From positions 1-64,000 of the forward strand of contig DASULK010000034.1 in assembly GCA_036278255.1 (NCBI GenBank): a DNA stretch of 64,000 bases, read 5' to 3'. Below the pieces are notes generated by a model. It ran no database searches. It was given only the letters and a program-made list of their open reading frames with translations, and was not told where the DNA came from. Positions 43,023 through 52,284 of the stretch are shown here, in pieces (positions within the stretch are counted from its first letter, which is position 1; the number at the start of each line of letters is the position of its first letter). Origin of the DNA: DASULK01 sp036278255. Lineage in GTDB: Bacteria > Actinomycetota > Actinomycetes > Mycobacteriales > Micromonosporaceae. The translations under genes were made by a program, and so were the position numbers.

Positions 43023-44404
43023 ACGCAGAGAGCGGAGTGCCGGGAAGCCCGTCGGCGCCCGGCCCGACCGCCGGGACGGGATCACCCCGCCACCGGCTGC
43101 ATCCACTGAGCCCTTTCCTGCACGGCGCCAAGTCGTTGTTCGTGATCGTGGCAGCCCTCTCCTGGCAGACCCTGGGACGGGTGGGAGTGGGCTGGTTCAT
43201 CGTCGTGGTGCTGATACTGACCCTCGCAGCGATCACGCTCTCCGTGGTGAGCTGGCTCAACACCGGTTACCAGGTGATCGGCCGTGAACTGCGGATCCAT
43301 GAGGGCCTGCTGTGGCGACGGACCCGGGCAATCCCGCTGGAGCGGCTGCAGGCGGTCGAGGTGGTGCGACCGGCGTTGGCTCAACTCACCGGCCTGGCCG
43401 AACTGCGGCTGGAGGTGGTCGGTGGCGGCAAGACCGAGGCGCCGCTGGCCTACCTCACCGTCGACGACGCGATCGCCCTGCGCGAGCGGCTGCTCGGGCT
43501 GGCGGGCAGCCTCACCCCGGGTGAGCCGGCCGCCGCCCGCACCCCGCTGCCGGGCCAGCACATCCACGCGGTGCCCAACCAGGAGCTGCTGATCAGCCAG
43601 CTTCTCACCCCACAGGCCCTGCTGCTGCCGATCGCGGTAGCGTTCGTGCTCACCCAGTTCCTCTCCGAAGGGTCATGGTCCTTCATCGCCGTCGCCAGCA
43701 CACTGACGGCGATGGCCGGGGTGCTGTTCCAGCCGCTGCGTCGGGTGTTGGACGACTGGAACTTCCGGCTGGCCCGCGACGACGCCGGACTGCGGGTGTG
43801 GCGCGGCCTGCTGGAAACCCGGACGCAGACGGTTCCGCTCAACCGGGTGCAGGCGGTCACGGCGATCTGGCCGCTGCTCTGGCGACCGAAATCGTGGCTG
43901 CGGCTGCGGCTGGCGGTGGCTGGCTACACCGGCCCGGGGCAGGAGGTACGCGAGCAGGCCGATCGACTGCTGCCGGTCGGCGACCCAACAACCGCCCGTC
44001 GCATCCTGTTCGAGGCGCTGCCCGGCGTCGACCTGGCCGCGCTACCGCTCACCCCGCCGCCCCGACGCGCCCGCTGGGTGGCGCCGCTGGCCCAACCGGT
44101 GCTGGGGGCCGGCCTCTCCGACCGGGTGTTCGCTGCGCGGCAAGGGTTGTTGACCCGCCAGTTGGCCGTCGTGCCGTACGCCCGGATCCAGAGCGTGCGG
44201 GTGGTGCAGGGGCCGCTTCAGCGGCGGTTACGGCTGGCCACCGTGCACGCCGACACCGCCGCCGGGTCAGGTGTGGCCGCGCACGACCGGGATCTCGGTG
44301 AGGCCTGGGGGTTGGCCGCCGAACTGGCGGCCCGGGCCCGGGCCGCCCGCGCCAGCGAGTACGGGTCGGACCGGGCCGGTGGTGCCCGCCGGGAGCGCCC
44401 CTAA
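43019..44404 (+). CDS. Membrane protein with repeated bPH2 domains (YdbT-like)
   Basis: A 461-aa protein. Two hydrophobic pairs (about 40-75, VAALSWQTLGRVGVGWFIVV, VLILTLAAITLSVVSW; and about 200-240, LLLPIAVAFVLTQFL, FIAVASTLTAMAGVLF) alternate with three PH-like domains: YQVIGRELRIHEGLLWRRTR, FRLARDDAGLRVWRGLLETR and DRVFAARQGLLTRQLAVVPY. The third closely echoes the domain of the upstream partner (QSVRVVQGPLQRRLRLATVH). It is co-translated with that partner. The stop overlaps the convergent PAP2 gene by four bases. Confidence 0.88.
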   Translation: MNAESGVPGSPSAPGPTAGTGSPRHRLHPLSPFLHGAKSLFVIVAALSWQTLGRVGVGWFIVVVLILTLAAITLSVVSWLNTGYQVIGRELRIHEGLLWRRTRAIPLERLQAVEVVRPALAQLTGLAELRLEVVGGGKTEAPLAYLTVDDAIALRERLLGLAGSLTPGEPAAARTPLPGQHIHAVPNQELLISQLLTPQALLLPIAVAFVLTQFLSEGSWSFIAVASTLTAMAGVLFQPLRRVLDDWNFRLARDDAGLRVWRGLLETRTQTVPLNRVQAVTAIWPLLWRPKSWLRLRLAVAGYTGPGQEVREQADRLLPVGDPTTARRILFEALPGVDLAALPLTPPPRRARWVAPLAQPVLGAGLSDRVFAARQGLLTRQLAVVPYARIQSVRVVQGPLQRRLRLATVHADTAAGSGVAAHDRDLGEAWGLAAELAARARAARASEYGSDRAGGARRERP

Positions 44405-45396
44405 CCTGGGGGTGAAGCCGATGCCGGCGCGTCGGTCCGCCGGGCGCGCCGGGCCGCCCACCATCGCTCGGCGCCGCCGACGACCAGGAAGGTCAGCCCT
44501 ACGTACGCCCAACCGACCAGCACGTCGATCATGTAGTGCTCCGCCGAGTAGACGAGCGTGAAGGTCATGGCGAGCGGATAGGTCAGCAACAGCGGCCACC
44601 AGCGCCGCCGCACGTAGCCGAAGAAGAAGACCACGACCAACAACGCCCAGGCGGTGTGCAGCGACGGCATCGCGGCCACCGGGTTCGAGGCGAGCTGGCC
44701 GATGTTGAGCATGTTCCCCGCGCCGCGCATGCCGATCGCCTGCCAGCCGCGGGTGGAGATGCGCGACACCTCCTCGATCAGCCCGTACTGGGACGCCCAC
44801 CACGGCGGCGCCGCCGGATAGAGGAAGTAGGTGGCCAGACCGGCGAAGCAGAGAAAGAGCCAGCGCCGCATAAACGCTGCCCACCGGGAGCGGTCCCGCA
44901 GCCACAGCACCGCTGCGGCGGCCAGCGCGACCACGAAGTGCGAGAAGTAGACCCAGCTACCCAACAGATCCCACCAGTGGACGGCATCCGGATCGTAGAG
45001 GCGCTCCTGCAGCCAGACGGTCGGGACCTGGCCCCCGGTGGCCCAGCCGAACATCGCCCGGTCGGCGGCGACCAGCTCCAACGCATGCGGGATGGCGTTG
45101 TTGTCGGCGAATCCGCGGGAGAGGTTATAGACGATGAGTAGCAGCACCACCGGCAACCAGTCGCGGGCGAAACTCAGGTGTGAGCGCCACGGGCGGTGGA
45201 TGTTCCAGGCGATCGTGACCGTCCACAGACAGGCGAACGCGTAGAGCGGATCGGTCGGCAGGCCGATGGAGAGCCAGCTGGCGACGAAGACGACCGCCCA
45301 GGTCGACATGGCAATGACCCGCCACCGCACCCGCTTATCGGGGGGCGGCGGATCCGGCGGCGTGCTGGACACGGATTCGGTGACGATAACGGACAT
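44401..45396 (-). CDS. PAP2-family phosphatase/inositol phosphotransferase-like membrane protein
   Basis: A 331-aa protein with six or more helices. The C-terminal PAP2 motifs are visible: PAAMPSLHTAWALLVVVF (motif with SLH) and YSAEHYMIDVLVGW (motif with His-x3-Asp). The long upstream loop with APPWWASQYGLIEE is typical of the PAP2_3 (inositol phosphorylceramide synthase-like) group, which transfers phospho-head groups on lipids. ATG at 45396, after TAACCT at a leaderless-type distance. Convergent with the bPH2 gene, 4-bp overlap. Confidence 0.85.
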   Translation of the reverse strand: MSVIVTESVSSTPPDPPPPDKRVRWRVIAMSTWAVVFVASWLSIGLPTDPLYAFACLWTVTIAWNIHRPWRSHLSFARDWLPVVLLLIVYNLSRGFADNNAIPHALELVAADRAMFGWATGGQVPTVWLQERLYDPDAVHWWDLLGSWVYFSHFVVALAAAAVLWLRDRSRWAAFMRRWLFLCFAGLATYFLYPAAPPWWASQYGLIEEVSRISTRGWQAIGMRGAGNMLNIGQLASNPVAAMPSLHTAWALLVVVFFFGYVRRRWWPLLLTYPLAMTFTLVYSAEHYMIDVLVGWAYVGLTFLVVGGAERWWAARRARRTDAPASASPPG

Positions 45397-45446
45397 CGTC
45401 GTACAGGTTAGCGGCGTCCGTATCGGCAACTGGATCGGCGGGGGGG

Positions 45447-46226
45447 CTAGGGCGCCTGAGCGGCGCCGACCAGTCCGGGCAGCACCTCACCGATCGGTTG
45501 ACGCAGCACGGCATCGGCGACCGCATCGTACGGTGTAGGGCTCGCGTTGATGATCACAACCCGTGCCCCGGCCTCGGCCGCGACCTGCACCAGACCCGCA
45601 GCCGGCTGAACCGTGAGGGTGGTCCCGATCGCCAGCAGCAGGTCACATTCGGCGGCCGCGGCCGCGGCCCGGCGGAGAGTGGGCTGGTGCAGGGATTGGC
45701 CGAATGAGATCGTTGCTGCTTTGATGATCCCGCCGCACCGGGTGCAGGAGGGGTCCTCCTCCCCGCCCGCGACCCGTTCCAGTGCCTCGGTCATCGGGCT
45801 GCGGGCCGCACAGCCGAGGCACTCCACCTCGAAGAGGGTTCCGTGGATCTCGATCACCCGGCCGGCCGAGTTACCGGCCCGCTGGTGCAGACCGTCGATG
45901 TTCTGCGTCACGATGGCCAGTAGCCGACCGTCTCGTTCGAGGGCGGCCAGCGCCCGGTGGCCGGGGTTGGGCTCGGCCGTCCAGGCAGGATGGTCGCGCC
46001 GTGCCTGCCACACCTGGCGGCGTATCTCCGGATCGGCGATGTAGTCCTGGAGCGTGAAGAGTCGAGCGGCGTCCGGGTCCCGTGTCCACAGGCCGCTCGG
46101 CCCACGGAAATCCGGAATACCGGAGTCGGTGGATATGCCAGCACCGGTGAGCGCCACCACCCGTTGGGTACCGTTCAACCAGTCGGCCACCCGTACGATA
46201 TCGCCATCCGAGATCACGCCACTCAT
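45447..46226 (-). CDS. Sirtuin, NAD-dependent protein deacylase
   Basis: A 259-aa Sir2-family enzyme. NAD-binding motifs VALTGAGISTDSGIPDFRGP and VTQNIDGLHQRAG, catalytic His in EIHGTLFEVEC, zinc cysteines in ECLGCAAR and SCTRCGG, and the late ATISFGQSL, LLAIGTTLTVQPA. It removes acyl groups from lysines with NAD+. The class is probably III/U-like short bacterial form; substrate unknown. ATG start. It is divergent from the thioesterase gene with 34 bases between. Confidence 0.93.
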   Translation of the reverse strand: MSGVISDGDIVRVADWLNGTQRVVALTGAGISTDSGIPDFRGPSGLWTRDPDAARLFTLQDYIADPEIRRQVWQARRDHPAWTAEPNPGHRALAALERDGRLLAIVTQNIDGLHQRAGNSAGRVIEIHGTLFEVECLGCAARSPMTEALERVAGGEEDPSCTRCGGIIKAATISFGQSLHQPTLRRAAAAAAECDLLLAIGTTLTVQPAAGLVQVAAEAGARVVIINASPTPYDAVADAVLRQPIGEVLPGLVGAAQAP

Positions 46227-46260
46227 GGCCTGACGGTAGCGGACCGCCTACGCTGGTCGC

Positions 46261-46665
46261 ATGGAGCAACAGCCCGACCCCGGTTTCTCGCCCGGCCTGA
46301 CGGCCCGGGTTGAACTGACGGTCACCGATGCCGATACCGCGCAGGCGCTCGGCTCGGGTGACGTTCCCGTGCTGGGCACCCCCCGCGTGCTCGCTCTGGC
46401 CGAGGCCGCCAGCGTCGCTGCGACCACGGTCCGGATGCCCAGCGGAATGACCACGGTGGGTCTCCGGGTGGAACTCGACCACCGGGCACCCACGCCAGTC
46501 GGTCGTACGGTCGTTGCCAGCGCCCAGCTGGCGAAGGTCGACGGTCGACGGCTGCTGTTCGAGATCATTGTCAATGACGGCTCCGCGATCGTCGCGGAAG
46601 GCCGGGTGGAGCGGATGCTGGTCGAGCGCCAGCGTTTCCTGGAGAAGGCGTTCCGGACGCCATGA
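46261..46665 (+). CDS. FlK-like hot-dog acyl-CoA thioesterase
   Basis: A 134-aa hot-dog protein. Thr40, Glu48 and His74 (VPVLGTPRVLALAEAAS and VELDHRAP) have the same spacing, 8 and 26, as the catalytic Thr42, Glu50, His76 of fluoroacetyl-CoA thioesterase FlK, and the sequence around them is of that family. Fluoroacetate specificity in FlK also depends on a lid Phe that I cannot check, so the true acyl group is unknown; general housekeeping of short acyl-CoA esters is more likely. It overlaps the following hydrolase (ATGA), so the two are co-translated. Confidence 0.8.
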   Translation: MEQQPDPGFSPGLTARVELTVTDADTAQALGSGDVPVLGTPRVLALAEAASVAATTVRMPSGMTTVGLRVELDHRAPTPVGRTVVASAQLAKVDGRRLLFEIIVNDGSAIVAEGRVERMLVERQRFLEKAFRTP

Positions 46666-47489
46666 CGGGGTTCGTCGAGGTCCGTGACCGGGTCTACGTC
46701 CTACGTCACCCGATGCTCGACATCAACGTGACCCTGGTGGTCGGCGACGGCGCGGCCCTGCTGGTGGACACCCTCTCCACCCCCGGCCAGGCCGCTGAAC
46801 TGGCGGCTGCCGCCCGCCGTATCAGCCCGCACCCGTGGACGGTGGTCAACACCCACCATCATTTCGACCATTGCTTCGGCAACGCCACGCTCGCCGGGGA
46901 CCCGCCGCGACCGGTGTATGCGCATGAGGCCACAGCGAGGCTGCTGCGGGAACGCCCGGAGGCGGTACGCCAGGACGCATACCAGTTCCTGTTACCAACC
47001 GATCCGGCCTTCGCCGACGAGGTGGCGCGGACCCGGATCCACGCCCCCACCCACACCGTCGCCCGCGAGTGCATCCTCGACATCGGCGGGCGCCGGATCG
47101 AGCTGCGGCATTTCGGCCGCGGTCACACGGCGGGGGACCTGGTGGTGCTGGTGCCCGACGCCGACGTACTGATCGCCGGTGACCTGGTGGAGGAGAGCGC
47201 GCCACCGTCGTTCGGCGACGCCTACCCGCTGCAGTGGCCGGAGACGGTGGCGGAACTGCTGCGGCACACCACCGCCGACACCGTGGTGGTGCCCGGCCAC
47301 GGAGCGGTGGTGGACCAGAGTTACGTCCGCGCGCAGCACGCGGAGCTGACCACGCTGGCGTGGCTGATCCGGGAGGGGCACTGCGACGGCGTGCCGCCGG
47401 AGCGGGTGGCGCAGCAGGCGCCGTTCGGGCCGGCAGTGGCGTTGACGGCCACGAGACGCGGTTACGCCGAACTGGGTGGGCTCACCTAA
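46662..47489 (+). CDS. MBL-fold metallo-hydrolase
   Basis: A 275-aa metallo-beta-lactamase-fold protein. Metal motif NTHHHFDHCFG (HxHxDH-type: His, His, Asp, His), third His in RGHTAGDLVV, Asp in VLIAGDLVEE and last His in VVVPGHGAVVD give the full two-metal site. Function may be a thioesterase, lactonase or glyoxalase-II-like hydrolase; the fused context with an acyl-CoA thioesterase suggests thioester chemistry. Its last eight bases overlap the convergent kinase gene. Confidence 0.85.
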   Translation: MTGFVEVRDRVYVLRHPMLDINVTLVVGDGAALLVDTLSTPGQAAELAAAARRISPHPWTVVNTHHHFDHCFGNATLAGDPPRPVYAHEATARLLRERPEAVRQDAYQFLLPTDPAFADEVARTRIHAPTHTVARECILDIGGRRIELRHFGRGHTAGDLVVLVPDADVLIAGDLVEESAPPSFGDAYPLQWPETVAELLRHTTADTVVVPGHGAVVDQSYVRAQHAELTTLAWLIREGHCDGVPPERVAQQAPFGPAVALTATRRGYAELGGLT

Positions 47490-48411
47490 ACCGGGCGGCG
47501 ACCTCGGCGCGGGTCGGCATCGCCACAGCCCCGCCGGGTGATTCGCACACCAGGCCGGCCACCCGCAGCGCGAACCCGACCCGCGTCTGCCAGCCCGCCA
47601 GGTCTATCGGCAGCCCCTCAACGAGCAGGTCGGCGATCAACGCGGCCATCACCGCATCACCGGCTCCGGTGGCGTCGACCGCCCGTGCCGGGGGCGCCGG
47701 CACCAGCACCGGCTCGGGTCCCGCCGCGACCAGCGCCCCGTCGGCGCCGAGGGTGACCAAGACCGCCCCGGCCCCCAAATCGAGCAGCCGGGCGGCGGTC
47801 GCCTCCGGGGAGAACCCCGCGTAGAGCACCTCCGCATCGGCGACACTCAACTTGACCAGGTCGGCGGTGGCGGCGAATTCGTCCACCACTGCCCGCAGGC
47901 CGTCCAACGTTGCCGTGTCGGGGAGCAGCCGGGGCCGCACATTGGGGTCGAACACCCGCAGCCCGCCCGCCAGGGACCAGGCTCGCCGTGCCGCCGCGAG
48001 CACCGGTGGACGGAGCAGCGCGATCGAACCGCAGTAGAGCACCGCGGCCTGCCCGACCAGGTCCGGATCAAGCGCGGACGGGTCGAGCAGCCCGTACGAG
48101 GCAGGTTCACCGTAGAAGCGGAACTCCGGTTCGGCGTCGGTGAAGGTGGTGACGGCGAGCGTAGTCGGCGCGGCGACCGTGACGACGCCGCGTTGGCCGA
48201 CCCCGGTCGCTGCGAGGAAGTCCCGGATCCGCCCGGCGAGCGCGTCGTCGCCGAGCGACCCGACGAACTCCACCGCCCCGCCGAGGCGGGCCACACCGAC
48301 GGCGACGTTGAGCGGGCCGCCTCCGATCATCGGCCGGTAGACCAGCTCACCGTCGCAGCGCCCTTCAAGGAGGTCGACCAGCGCCTCCCCGAGCACCACC
48401 GCATACCCCAC
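47482..48411 (-). CDS. PfkB-family sugar kinase (fructokinase-like)
   Basis: A 309-aa ribokinase-fold kinase. Signature 1 is GGGPLNVAVGVARLG near residue 30 and signature 2 is VDATGAGDAVMAALIADLL near 250 with catalytic Asp in GAGD. The opening VVLGEALVDLLEG is typical of fructokinases. The GTG at 48411 follows GGAGGAG. It phosphorylates a sugar, probably fructose or a related ketose, with ATP. Minus strand, preceded by a large inverted repeat that likely ends asnB. Confidence 0.85.
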   Translation of the reverse strand: MGYAVVLGEALVDLLEGRCDGELVYRPMIGGGPLNVAVGVARLGGAVEFVGSLGDDALAGRIRDFLAATGVGQRGVVTVAAPTTLAVTTFTDAEPEFRFYGEPASYGLLDPSALDPDLVGQAAVLYCGSIALLRPPVLAAARRAWSLAGGLRVFDPNVRPRLLPDTATLDGLRAVVDEFAATADLVKLSVADAEVLYAGFSPEATAARLLDLGAGAVLVTLGADGALVAAGPEPVLVPAPPARAVDATGAGDAVMAALIADLLVEGLPIDLAGWQTRVGFALRVAGLVCESPGGAVAMPTRAEVAARFR

Positions 48412-48452
48412 GCACTCTCCTCCCTCCCGCCACACCGGCGCCTACCCGACAA

Positions 48453-48521
48453 GCGGCGGCCCACCGTGACCACTCGGCGCGGTCAGGCTTGATCGCCTCG
48501 CCGGTCCCGGTGGGCCGCCGC
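48453..48521. terminator. Large inverted repeat downstream of asnB
   Basis: Perfect 14-bp arms GCGGCGGCCCACCG (48453-48466) and complement (48508-48521) enclose 41 bases that contain a second stem TGACC/GGTCA. It lies between the stop of asnB and the start of the kinase gene, both minus strand; terminator or processing structure. Confidence 0.55.
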
Positions 48522-48540
48522 CCCGCGGCAGGCACCGATG

Positions 48541-50499
48541 TCAGGAGACCATCGAGCCGACGACCGGCTTGGTGAGCAGCGCCGACTGGTTGCGCTGGAT
48601 CCCCGGGTCCAGGGTGCGGGCGACGAAGATCGCATGCCAGATGCAGAAGATGAGCACCGTCCAGACCTTGCGGGAGTGGTCGGCCTCCTGCCGCTTGTGC
48701 TCCTCCAGCAGCCGCAGCGCGTACGACAGGTCGAGCAGTTCGCCAGCGCCGGAGTTGGCGAGAATGTCCCGCGCCCACTCGTACATCTCGTTCCGCAGCC
48801 AGACCCGCGTGGGGGTCGGGAAGCCGAGTTTGCGCCGGTCGACGATGGCCGGTGGCACGACCTCCCGTAGCGCCTGACGCATGGCGAACTTGGTGGCGTC
48901 GGAGCGGGGCGGCAGTTTCAGGTCGACCGGCACGGTGGCCGCCACGTCGAAGACCTCCCGGTCCAGGAACGGGGCCCGCACCTCCAGGGAGTTCGCCATG
49001 GAGATCCGGTCGGCCTTGACCAGGATGTCGCCGCGCAGCCAGGTGTAGAGGTCGACGTACTGCATCTTGGTCACGTCGTCGAGCTCCGCGCACTCGGCGT
49101 AGATCGGGGCGGTGACGTCGGTGTAGCGCACCGAGGGGTCGTAGTGGCGCAGCAGCTTCCGCTTCTCCTCCTCGGTGAACATCCGCGCGTTGCCGTAGTA
49201 GCGCTCCTCGATCGGGGTGGTGCCCCGCTCCAGGAAGCTCTTGCCCTTGACTCCCTGCGGAATGACCTTGGACATCACCCGCAACCCCTTCTGCATAGGG
49301 TCGGGCAGATTGTTGACCGCGTTGAGCGACAGCGGCTCGCGGTAGATGGTGTAGCCGCCAAAGAACTCGTCGGCTCCCTCACCGGAGAGCGCGACGGTGA
49401 CGTGCTCGGCCGCTTTCTTCGCCACGAAGTAGAGCGGGACCAGGGCCGGGTCCGCCACCGGGTCGTCCAGATGCCAGACGATCTTCGGCAGGGCGTCCAT
49501 CATGTCCTGCGGCCCGATCTTGGTGGGGATCGTGGTGACCTCCAGGTGCCGGGCGGACTCCTGGGCCACGTCGATCTCGGAGTAGCCGGGTACGTCGTAG
49601 CCGACGGTGAAGGTGAGGATGTTGGGGTTGAACTCTCGGGCCAGCGCCACCACCGCGGTGGAGTCGATGCCGCTGGAGAGGAAAGATCCGACCGGCACGT
49701 CGGCGCGCATGTGCAGCCGTACACTCTCCCGCAGCGATTCGCGGATGCGCTCGTAGAGCTTGTTCGGGTCGTCCACGGGGGTGGGGCGGAAGACGGGCCG
49801 GTACCACCGCCGTGTCTGCATCCGGCTCCCCGGCATCCAGGTGAAACACTCCCCCGACCCGAGGCGTTTGATCTCGTGATGCAGGGTGCCCGGCTCCGGC
49901 ACGTACTGCAACGTCAGGTAGTGCGACAGGTTGGCCATGTCGACGCCGGCGTCGCCGCTCTGCGCCGCGCGGGAGAACGGCAGCAGCGCCTTCTTCTCCG
50001 ACGCCAGGTAGAGGCCGTCAGCTGTCTCCAGGTAGTGCAGCGGCTTGATGCCGTAGTTGTCGCGGGCACCGAAGACACGACGCCCCAGCCGGTCCCAGAT
50101 GACGAATGCGAACATGCCGCGCAGCCGGGTCAGCACCTGCTCACCCCAGTGGTGGAACCCGGCGGCGATCACCTCGGCGTCACCCTGTGTGGCGAACTGG
50201 GCCCCGAATTCGCGCATCAGCTCCGCGCGCAGCTCGACATAGTTGTATATCGCGCCGTTGAAGATCAACACGTAGCGCCCGTCCGCGTACTGCAGCGGCT
50301 CCCGGCTGAAGGCCACGTCGATGACCGCCAGCCGTTTGTATCCGAACACCGCGTCGGTCCCACCGTCCGGTGCGGCGATCACCTCCACTGCGGTCTCGTC
50401 CGGTCCGCGGTGGTGCAGGTATTCCAATGCATAGGCGATCGCGTCGCGGTGCGCGCCGGCGTCGCCGCGCGCGCTGAAATAGGCCAGGAGTCCGCACAT
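48541..50499 (-). CDS. asnB: Glutamine-hydrolysing asparagine synthase
   Basis: A 652-aa enzyme making asparagine from aspartate, ATP and glutamine. The N-terminal class II amidotransferase domain needs Cys as first mature residue; the ATG at 50499 gives MCGLLAYFSA, so this start is fixed. Glutamine site residues follow in HHRGPDE and LIFNGAIYNYVELR. The synthase domain has the PP-loop GSFLSSGIDSTAV and SGEGADEFFGGY. It is of the AsnB/AsnO actinobacterial type with a C-terminal helical tail. GGAAAG lies nine bases upstream. Divergent from the Xaa-Pro aminopeptidase. Confidence 0.93.
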   Translation of the reverse strand: MCGLLAYFSARGDAGAHRDAIAYALEYLHHRGPDETAVEVIAAPDGGTDAVFGYKRLAVIDVAFSREPLQYADGRYVLIFNGAIYNYVELRAELMREFGAQFATQGDAEVIAAGFHHWGEQVLTRLRGMFAFVIWDRLGRRVFGARDNYGIKPLHYLETADGLYLASEKKALLPFSRAAQSGDAGVDMANLSHYLTLQYVPEPGTLHHEIKRLGSGECFTWMPGSRMQTRRWYRPVFRPTPVDDPNKLYERIRESLRESVRLHMRADVPVGSFLSSGIDSTAVVALAREFNPNILTFTVGYDVPGYSEIDVAQESARHLEVTTIPTKIGPQDMMDALPKIVWHLDDPVADPALVPLYFVAKKAAEHVTVALSGEGADEFFGGYTIYREPLSLNAVNNLPDPMQKGLRVMSKVIPQGVKGKSFLERGTTPIEERYYGNARMFTEEEKRKLLRHYDPSVRYTDVTAPIYAECAELDDVTKMQYVDLYTWLRGDILVKADRISMANSLEVRAPFLDREVFDVAATVPVDLKLPPRSDATKFAMRQALREVVPPAIVDRRKLGFPTPTRVWLRNEMYEWARDILANSGAGELLDLSYALRLLEEHKRQEADHSRKVWTVLIFCIWHAIFVARTLDPGIQRNQSALLTKPVVGSMVS

Positions 50500-50616
50500 G
50501 GTAGTCATCTTTCCACGACGGACCCCGTCGCGTGCCGCCGCCGCGGTAGCGCGGATGCGGATCCGGCCCCGCCCCCGGTACGGTCTGAGAATCAACCGGT
50601 ACGGAAGGAGCGTGTC

Positions 50617-52119
50617 ATGGGCGACGAGAAGATCATGGCCGGCGAGGAGAATGTCGGCGTCACTCCCGAGGCGCGCACCGAATCCCACGATCCGGATTTT
50701 CCGGAGGCGTTCCTGCAGTTCATGCGGGACGGCTGGCGGGATGTCGAGTTGACGGTCAGCCCCCGCCCAGAGGTGCCGAATTACGCCAAGCGGCGGGCGG
50801 CGCTGTCGGCGGCGTTCGCCGGCGAGACGCTGGTGGTCCCCACCGGGCCCATGAAGGTACGCGCCAACGACACCGAGTACCGCTTCCGTCCGGGCAGCGA
50901 TTTTGCGTACCTGACCGGCGACCACGACCCGGACAGCGTGCTCGTGCTGCACCCGGCCGGCTCGGGACACGATGCCGTCCTCTACACCCGGCCGCCCTCG
51001 TCACGGAAGTCCGACGAGTTCTTCCGCTCTCGTGACGGTGAGCTATGGGTGGGCCGACGGCAGACGTTGACGGAGAAGTCGACGGAGCTGGGCCTGCGGA
51101 CGGCCCCGCTGGCGGAGCTGGAGTCGGTGCTGGCCAACTGCGCCCCGGCGCGGACCCGGGTGCTGCGCGGCCTCGACGCGCGGGTCGACACGGCCGTGCT
51201 GCCGTATGAGAAGAGGGCTTCGGGCGACGAGTTCGGCCGGGACCGCGAACTGGCCGCGGTGATCGCCGAGATGAAGCTGCTCAAGGATGAGTGGGAGATC
51301 GCCCAGCTGCAGACGGCGATCGACGCCACCATCCTCGGTTTCGAGGACGTGGCCCGCGTGCTGCCGGCCGACCGGGGCGTATCCGAGCGGCTGTTGGAAG
51401 GGATCTTCGCGCTGCGTGCCCGCCACGACGGTAACGATGTCGGCTACGGCTCGATCGTCGGATCCGGGCGCAACGCCACGATCCTCCACTGGGTCCGCAA
51501 CAACGGCACCACCCGCCCCGGTGAGCTGCTGCTAATGGACATGGGGGTGGAGGGCCACCACCTCTACACCGCCGACATCACTCGTACCCTGCCGGTCTCG
51601 GGGACCTTCACCCCGCTGCAGCGGCAGGTCTACGACATCGTCTGCGCCTCCCAGCAGGCCGGAATGGACTTCATCCGGCCGGGGGTGAAGTTCAAGGACG
51701 TGCACGACACCTGCATGCGGGTGCTCGCCGAGGGGCTCGCCGATCTCGGCGTGCTGCCGGTCAGCGTGGACGAGGCGATGTCGCGGGACTCGATGCTCTA
51801 CCGGCGGTGGACGCTGCACGGGTTCGGCCACATGCTCGGCATCGACGTGCACGACTGCGCGCAGGCCCGCAAGGAGAACTACCGGGACGGGGTGCTCGGC
51901 GAGGGCTATGTGCTGACCGTGGAGCCGGGCCTGTATTTCCAGCCGGAGGACGAGCTGGTGCCGGAGGAGTTGCGCGGCATCGGCATCCGGATCGAGGATG
52001 ACGTGCTGGTTACGGCGGACGGCGCGGTCAATCTCTCCGCCGGGCTGCCGCGCCGATCCGACGAGGTGGAGGCGTGGATGGCCGCCCAGCGCGAGGCCGG
52101 CCCCCGCCTGCCCAGCTGA
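50617..52119 (+). CDS. pepP: Xaa-Pro aminopeptidase (aminopeptidase P, M24B)
   Basis: A 500-aa cytoplasmic metallopeptidase releasing the N-terminal residue before Pro. The N-terminal creatinase-like domain covers residues 40-220 (VPTGPMKVRANDTEYRFRPG). The pita-bread domain supplies the dinuclear metal site: Asp in LLMDMGVEGHHLYTADITRT (two Asp), His in HGFGHMLGIDVHD, Glu in LTVEPGLYF and Glu in GIGIRIEDDVLV. The ATG at 50617 follows GGAAGGAG by six bases. Single gene; a strong palindrome follows the stop by 11 bases. Confidence 0.93.
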   Translation: MGDEKIMAGEENVGVTPEARTESHDPDFPEAFLQFMRDGWRDVELTVSPRPEVPNYAKRRAALSAAFAGETLVVPTGPMKVRANDTEYRFRPGSDFAYLTGDHDPDSVLVLHPAGSGHDAVLYTRPPSSRKSDEFFRSRDGELWVGRRQTLTEKSTELGLRTAPLAELESVLANCAPARTRVLRGLDARVDTAVLPYEKRASGDEFGRDRELAAVIAEMKLLKDEWEIAQLQTAIDATILGFEDVARVLPADRGVSERLLEGIFALRARHDGNDVGYGSIVGSGRNATILHWVRNNGTTRPGELLLMDMGVEGHHLYTADITRTLPVSGTFTPLQRQVYDIVCASQQAGMDFIRPGVKFKDVHDTCMRVLAEGLADLGVLPVSVDEAMSRDSMLYRRWTLHGFGHMLGIDVHDCAQARKENYRDGVLGEGYVLTVEPGLYFQPEDELVPEELRGIGIRIEDDVLVTADGAVNLSAGLPRRSDEVEAWMAAQREAGPRLPS

Positions 52120-52130
52120 TGCCCGACCGA

Positions 52131-52175
52131 TTCTTGGCGAGTTTTTGTTCGCTACTGACGGAAACTCGCCAAGAA
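52131..52175. repeat. Palindrome 1 of the pair bracketing the DUF559 gene
   Basis: Arms TTCTTGGCGAGTTT (52131-52144) and AAACTCGCCAAGAA (52162-52175), 17-base loop. Its arms equal those of palindrome 2 at 53225-53273 over 14 bases each. It lies between pepP and the DUF559 gene and could also terminate pepP. Confidence 0.9.
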
Positions 52176-52284
52176 CCACGCCTTGCGCGGCGAGTAGGAC
52201 ACCTTGACACTCGGTTGGGTGCCTCTCACTCCGAACCAGCGACCGCGCCCGCACGCTCCAGATGGCCGCACCCAACCTGGGCGG

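Noticed and set aside
49144..50616. In-frame extension upstream of pepP covering asnB on the other strand
   Set aside because: The ATG at 50617 has a consensus ribosome site and the extension is a shadow of asnB.
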